In this document: positions 6,699 to 7,960 of the stretch, one piece after another
How positions within the stretch are numbered: the stretch's first letter is position 1
How the letters are laid out: each line of letters begins with the position of its first letter
NCBI GenBank assembly: GCA_964570205.1
Contig: CAZMXI010000206.1
Span: 1-7,960, forward strand
DNA length: 7,960 nucleotides
Origin: CAZMXI01 sp964570205
GTDB lineage: Bacteria > Planctomycetota > Phycisphaerae > Tepidisphaerales > Tepidisphaeraceae
Reading direction: 5' to 3'
The notes under the pieces: generated by a model
What the model was told of the DNA's origin: nothing
The model's input: the letters and a program-made list of their open reading frames with translations, nothing else
Databases searched by the model: none
Made by a program: the position numbers and the translations under genes

Positions 6699-6719
6699 GT
6701 GCCTCGAAGTGCCTGAACC

Positions 6720-6725
6720 AAGGAG
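6720..6725 (+). promoter_or_regulatory. Ribosome binding site of the oxidoreductase gene
   Basis: AAGGAG sits 8 nt before the ATG at 6734, an optimal spacing, and this start gives a Tat signal at once. Confidence 0.8.
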
Positions 6726-6733
6726 TCTTGAGC

Positions 6734-7960
6734 ATGTCTAAGCGTTTCACGCGACGTAGTTTTTTGAAGGGTGGATTGGCGGCCGCCGCCACGGCGGGCC
6801 TTTCCCGCGGGCCGATCATCATGGCGGCCGACGCAGGCAAGAAGCTGGGTGTTGCGGTCATCGGTGGCGATGGCATGGGGGGTTACAGCACCGACAACGC
6901 GCTTCGCGAGAACTTCGTCGCCCTGGTCGAGGTGGAAGACAAGCGCATCGAAGGCATCATGAAGAACAAGGTCAAGGACCAGGCCAAGCCGAAGGTGTAC
7001 CACGACTACCGCAAGATGCTCGATGAGTGCCACAATGACATCGACGTGGTGCTCATCGCCACGCCAGACCACAACCACGCCCCGGCTGCGATTCGCGCCA
7101 TCAACTACGGCAAGCACACCTTCTGCCAGAAGCCGCTGGCACACAACATTTACGAGTGCTATGCCCTGGCGAAGGCGGCGAAAGAGAAGAAGGTGCTCAC
7201 GCAGATGGGCAACCAGGGCCAATGCGGCGAGCACCTGCGTCGGCTCAAGGAGTACGTGCAGGCGGGCGCGGTCGGGAACATCCTGGAATCTCACACTATT
7301 CTGGGGCGGAATTTCGGCGGTAAGGGCGGCAGGCCCGCCTCCAAGCCCATTCCGCAAGGCCTGCACTGGGATGAATGGATCGGTCCGGCCAAGTACCGCG
7401 ACTATCACGACGGCCTGCACCCCTTTAACTGGCGTAGCTGGCGTGACTTCGGGACCGGCACCATCGGCGACATGGCCTGCCACAATGTCAACCCGGTTTT
7501 CTGGGCGCTGGACTTGGGCAGCCTGAAGAGATTCACCGTTACCTGCATGAACACCAATGGCGGCAGTGCTGAGATGTTCCCGCAGGACAACATCGTCGTT
7601 TATGAACTGCCGTCGCGCGGGAGTATCCCGGCGGCCAAGGTCTATGTTTATGACCATGATGGACTTAAGCCGGAGATCATGAAACAGGTGGAGAAGGAGA
7701 ACCAGCGCAAGTTCGGCGAGTTCACCCTGTTCATCGGCGATAAAGGCATGATCGGCAGCGATTCGCGGATCATTCCGGACAAAAAGCATCAGGATTTCAA
7801 GAGTCCTCCCAAGACCCTGCCCCGCGCCAAGGCCGGGGGGCCGATCGAAGACATGTTCGCATGCATTCGCACCGGCGGGCAGCCGTGCTCGAACTTCCCT
7901 GAGGCAGCCGGCCCGCTGACGGCCTTTGCACTTTGCGGCCATCTGGCGCAGTTTGCCGGG
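6734..7960 (+). CDS. Tat-exported Gfo/Idh/MocA family oxidoreductase (3' end cut by window)
   Basis: An uninterrupted frame of 409 codons runs to the window edge without a stop. Residues 1-31 are a Tat signal: R7-R8-S-F-L-K, then an Ala/Gly-rich stretch, so the protein should be exported folded with its cofactor. The NAD(P)-binding Rossmann domain follows: VAVIGGDGMGG (40-50), DIDVVLIATPDHNH (102-115), and CQKPLAHN with K133, the lysine of the EKP motif in its QKP form. The C-terminal domain has WDEWIGP (212-218), HPFNWRSW, DFGTGTIGDMACH with H250, and NPVFWALDL, all typical of planctomycete members. Oddly, aligned on the first strand, the dinucleotide motif reads G44-G-D46-G-M-G, with Asp at the usual second glycine, although a one-residue shift (G45-D-G47-M-G-G50) restores GxGxxG. 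Relatives oxidise or reduce sugars, inositols or amino sugars; the substrate cannot be told here. Exported members are numerous in these genomes and often of unknown function. Only the last few dozen residues are likely missing. Confidence 0.92.
   Translation, partial: MSKRFTRRSFLKGGLAAAATAGLSRGPIIMAADAGKKLGVAVIGGDGMGGYSTDNALRENFVALVEVEDKRIEGIMKNKVKDQAKPKVYHDYRKMLDECHNDIDVVLIATPDHNHAPAAIRAINYGKHTFCQKPLAHNIYECYALAKAAKEKKVLTQMGNQGQCGEHLRRLKEYVQAGAVGNILESHTILGRNFGGKGGRPASKPIPQGLHWDEWIGPAKYRDYHDGLHPFNWRSWRDFGTGTIGDMACHNVNPVFWALDLGSLKRFTVTCMNTNGGSAEMFPQDNIVVYELPSRGSIPAAKVYVYDHDGLKPEIMKQVEKENQRKFGEFTLFIGDKGMIGSDSRIIPDKKHQDFKSPPKTLPRAKAGGPIEDMFACIRTGGQPCSNFPEAAGPLTAFALCGHLAQFAG

Larger units (their letters stand above)
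6511..6733. other. Divergent intergenic region
   Basis: This region separates the minus-strand LTA-synthase-like gene from the plus-strand oxidoreductase gene. It carries the predicted minus-strand promoter (6556-6585), the hairpin with T6 (6670-6698) and the AAGGAG site (6720-6725). A plus-strand promoter must also lie here, but I could not find a convincing -35/-10 pair. A small open frame (6493-6741) crosses it and is judged spurious. Confidence 0.5.

Noticed and set aside
6493..6741. 82-residue plus-strand open frame across the divergent intergenic region
   Set aside because: It overlaps the predicted minus-strand promoter and both gene starts, with no ribosome site or recognisable sequence.
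6590..7942. 450-residue minus-strand open frame opposite the oxidoreductase
   Set aside because: The plus strand encodes a clear family member with Tat signal and ribosome site; the antisense translation has no recognisable motif and is a codon-bias shadow.
1..7960. Defence system, mobile element or CRISPR array
   Set aside because: No transposase, integrase, nuclease, toxin-antitoxin or spaced direct-repeat pattern is seen on either strand.

Overview
The window is GC-rich chromosomal DNA from a Gram-negative-type bacterium, most likely of the Planctomycetota (perhaps a Phycisphaerae-like lineage). That placement is an inference. It rests on a Tat-exported Gfo/Idh/MocA oxidoreductase with a QKP motif and a short pseudopilin with a C-terminal H-Xn-DG motif, two protein types very abundant in that phylum. 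No transposase, integrase, tRNA, rRNA, CRISPR array or phage gene was seen. The window looks like ordinary chromosome, and no clearly new multi-gene system is evident.

Layout: 1-318 is non-coding DNA rich in small inverted repeats, with a possible -10 box. 319-1422 (+) encodes a membrane-anchored or secreted (alpha/beta)8 glycoside hydrolase resembling GH113 beta-mannanases. 1423-1627 carries a good sigma70-like promoter (TTTACA-N17-TATGAT) and a long, structured leader. 1628-3559 (+) is aspS, an aspartyl-tRNA synthetase with a histidine typical of non-discriminating enzymes. 3703-4416 (+) is a pseudopilin-like protein. It converges, with a 12-bp gap, on 4429-6510 (-), a five-TM LTA-synthase/phosphoglycerol-transferase-type protein of the alkaline phosphatase superfamily. 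A divergent intergenic region (6511-6733) carries a likely promoter for that gene. 6734-7960 (+) is a Gfo/Idh/MocA oxidoreductase cut by the window end. It is an uninterrupted frame of 409 codons with no stop before the edge.

The genes do not form one pathway. Each seems to be its own transcription unit. The hydrolase and the oxidoreductase both suggest carbohydrate turnover outside the cytoplasm, the pseudopilin and the LTA-synthase-like protein suggest cell-surface functions, and aspS is housekeeping. The points most worth a second look are the aspS leader, with two mutually exclusive hairpins and no Shine-Dalgarno; the predicted tRNA-Asn mischarging; the unknown substrate of the LTA-synthase-like enzyme; and small motif deviations in the pseudopilin and the oxidoreductase.
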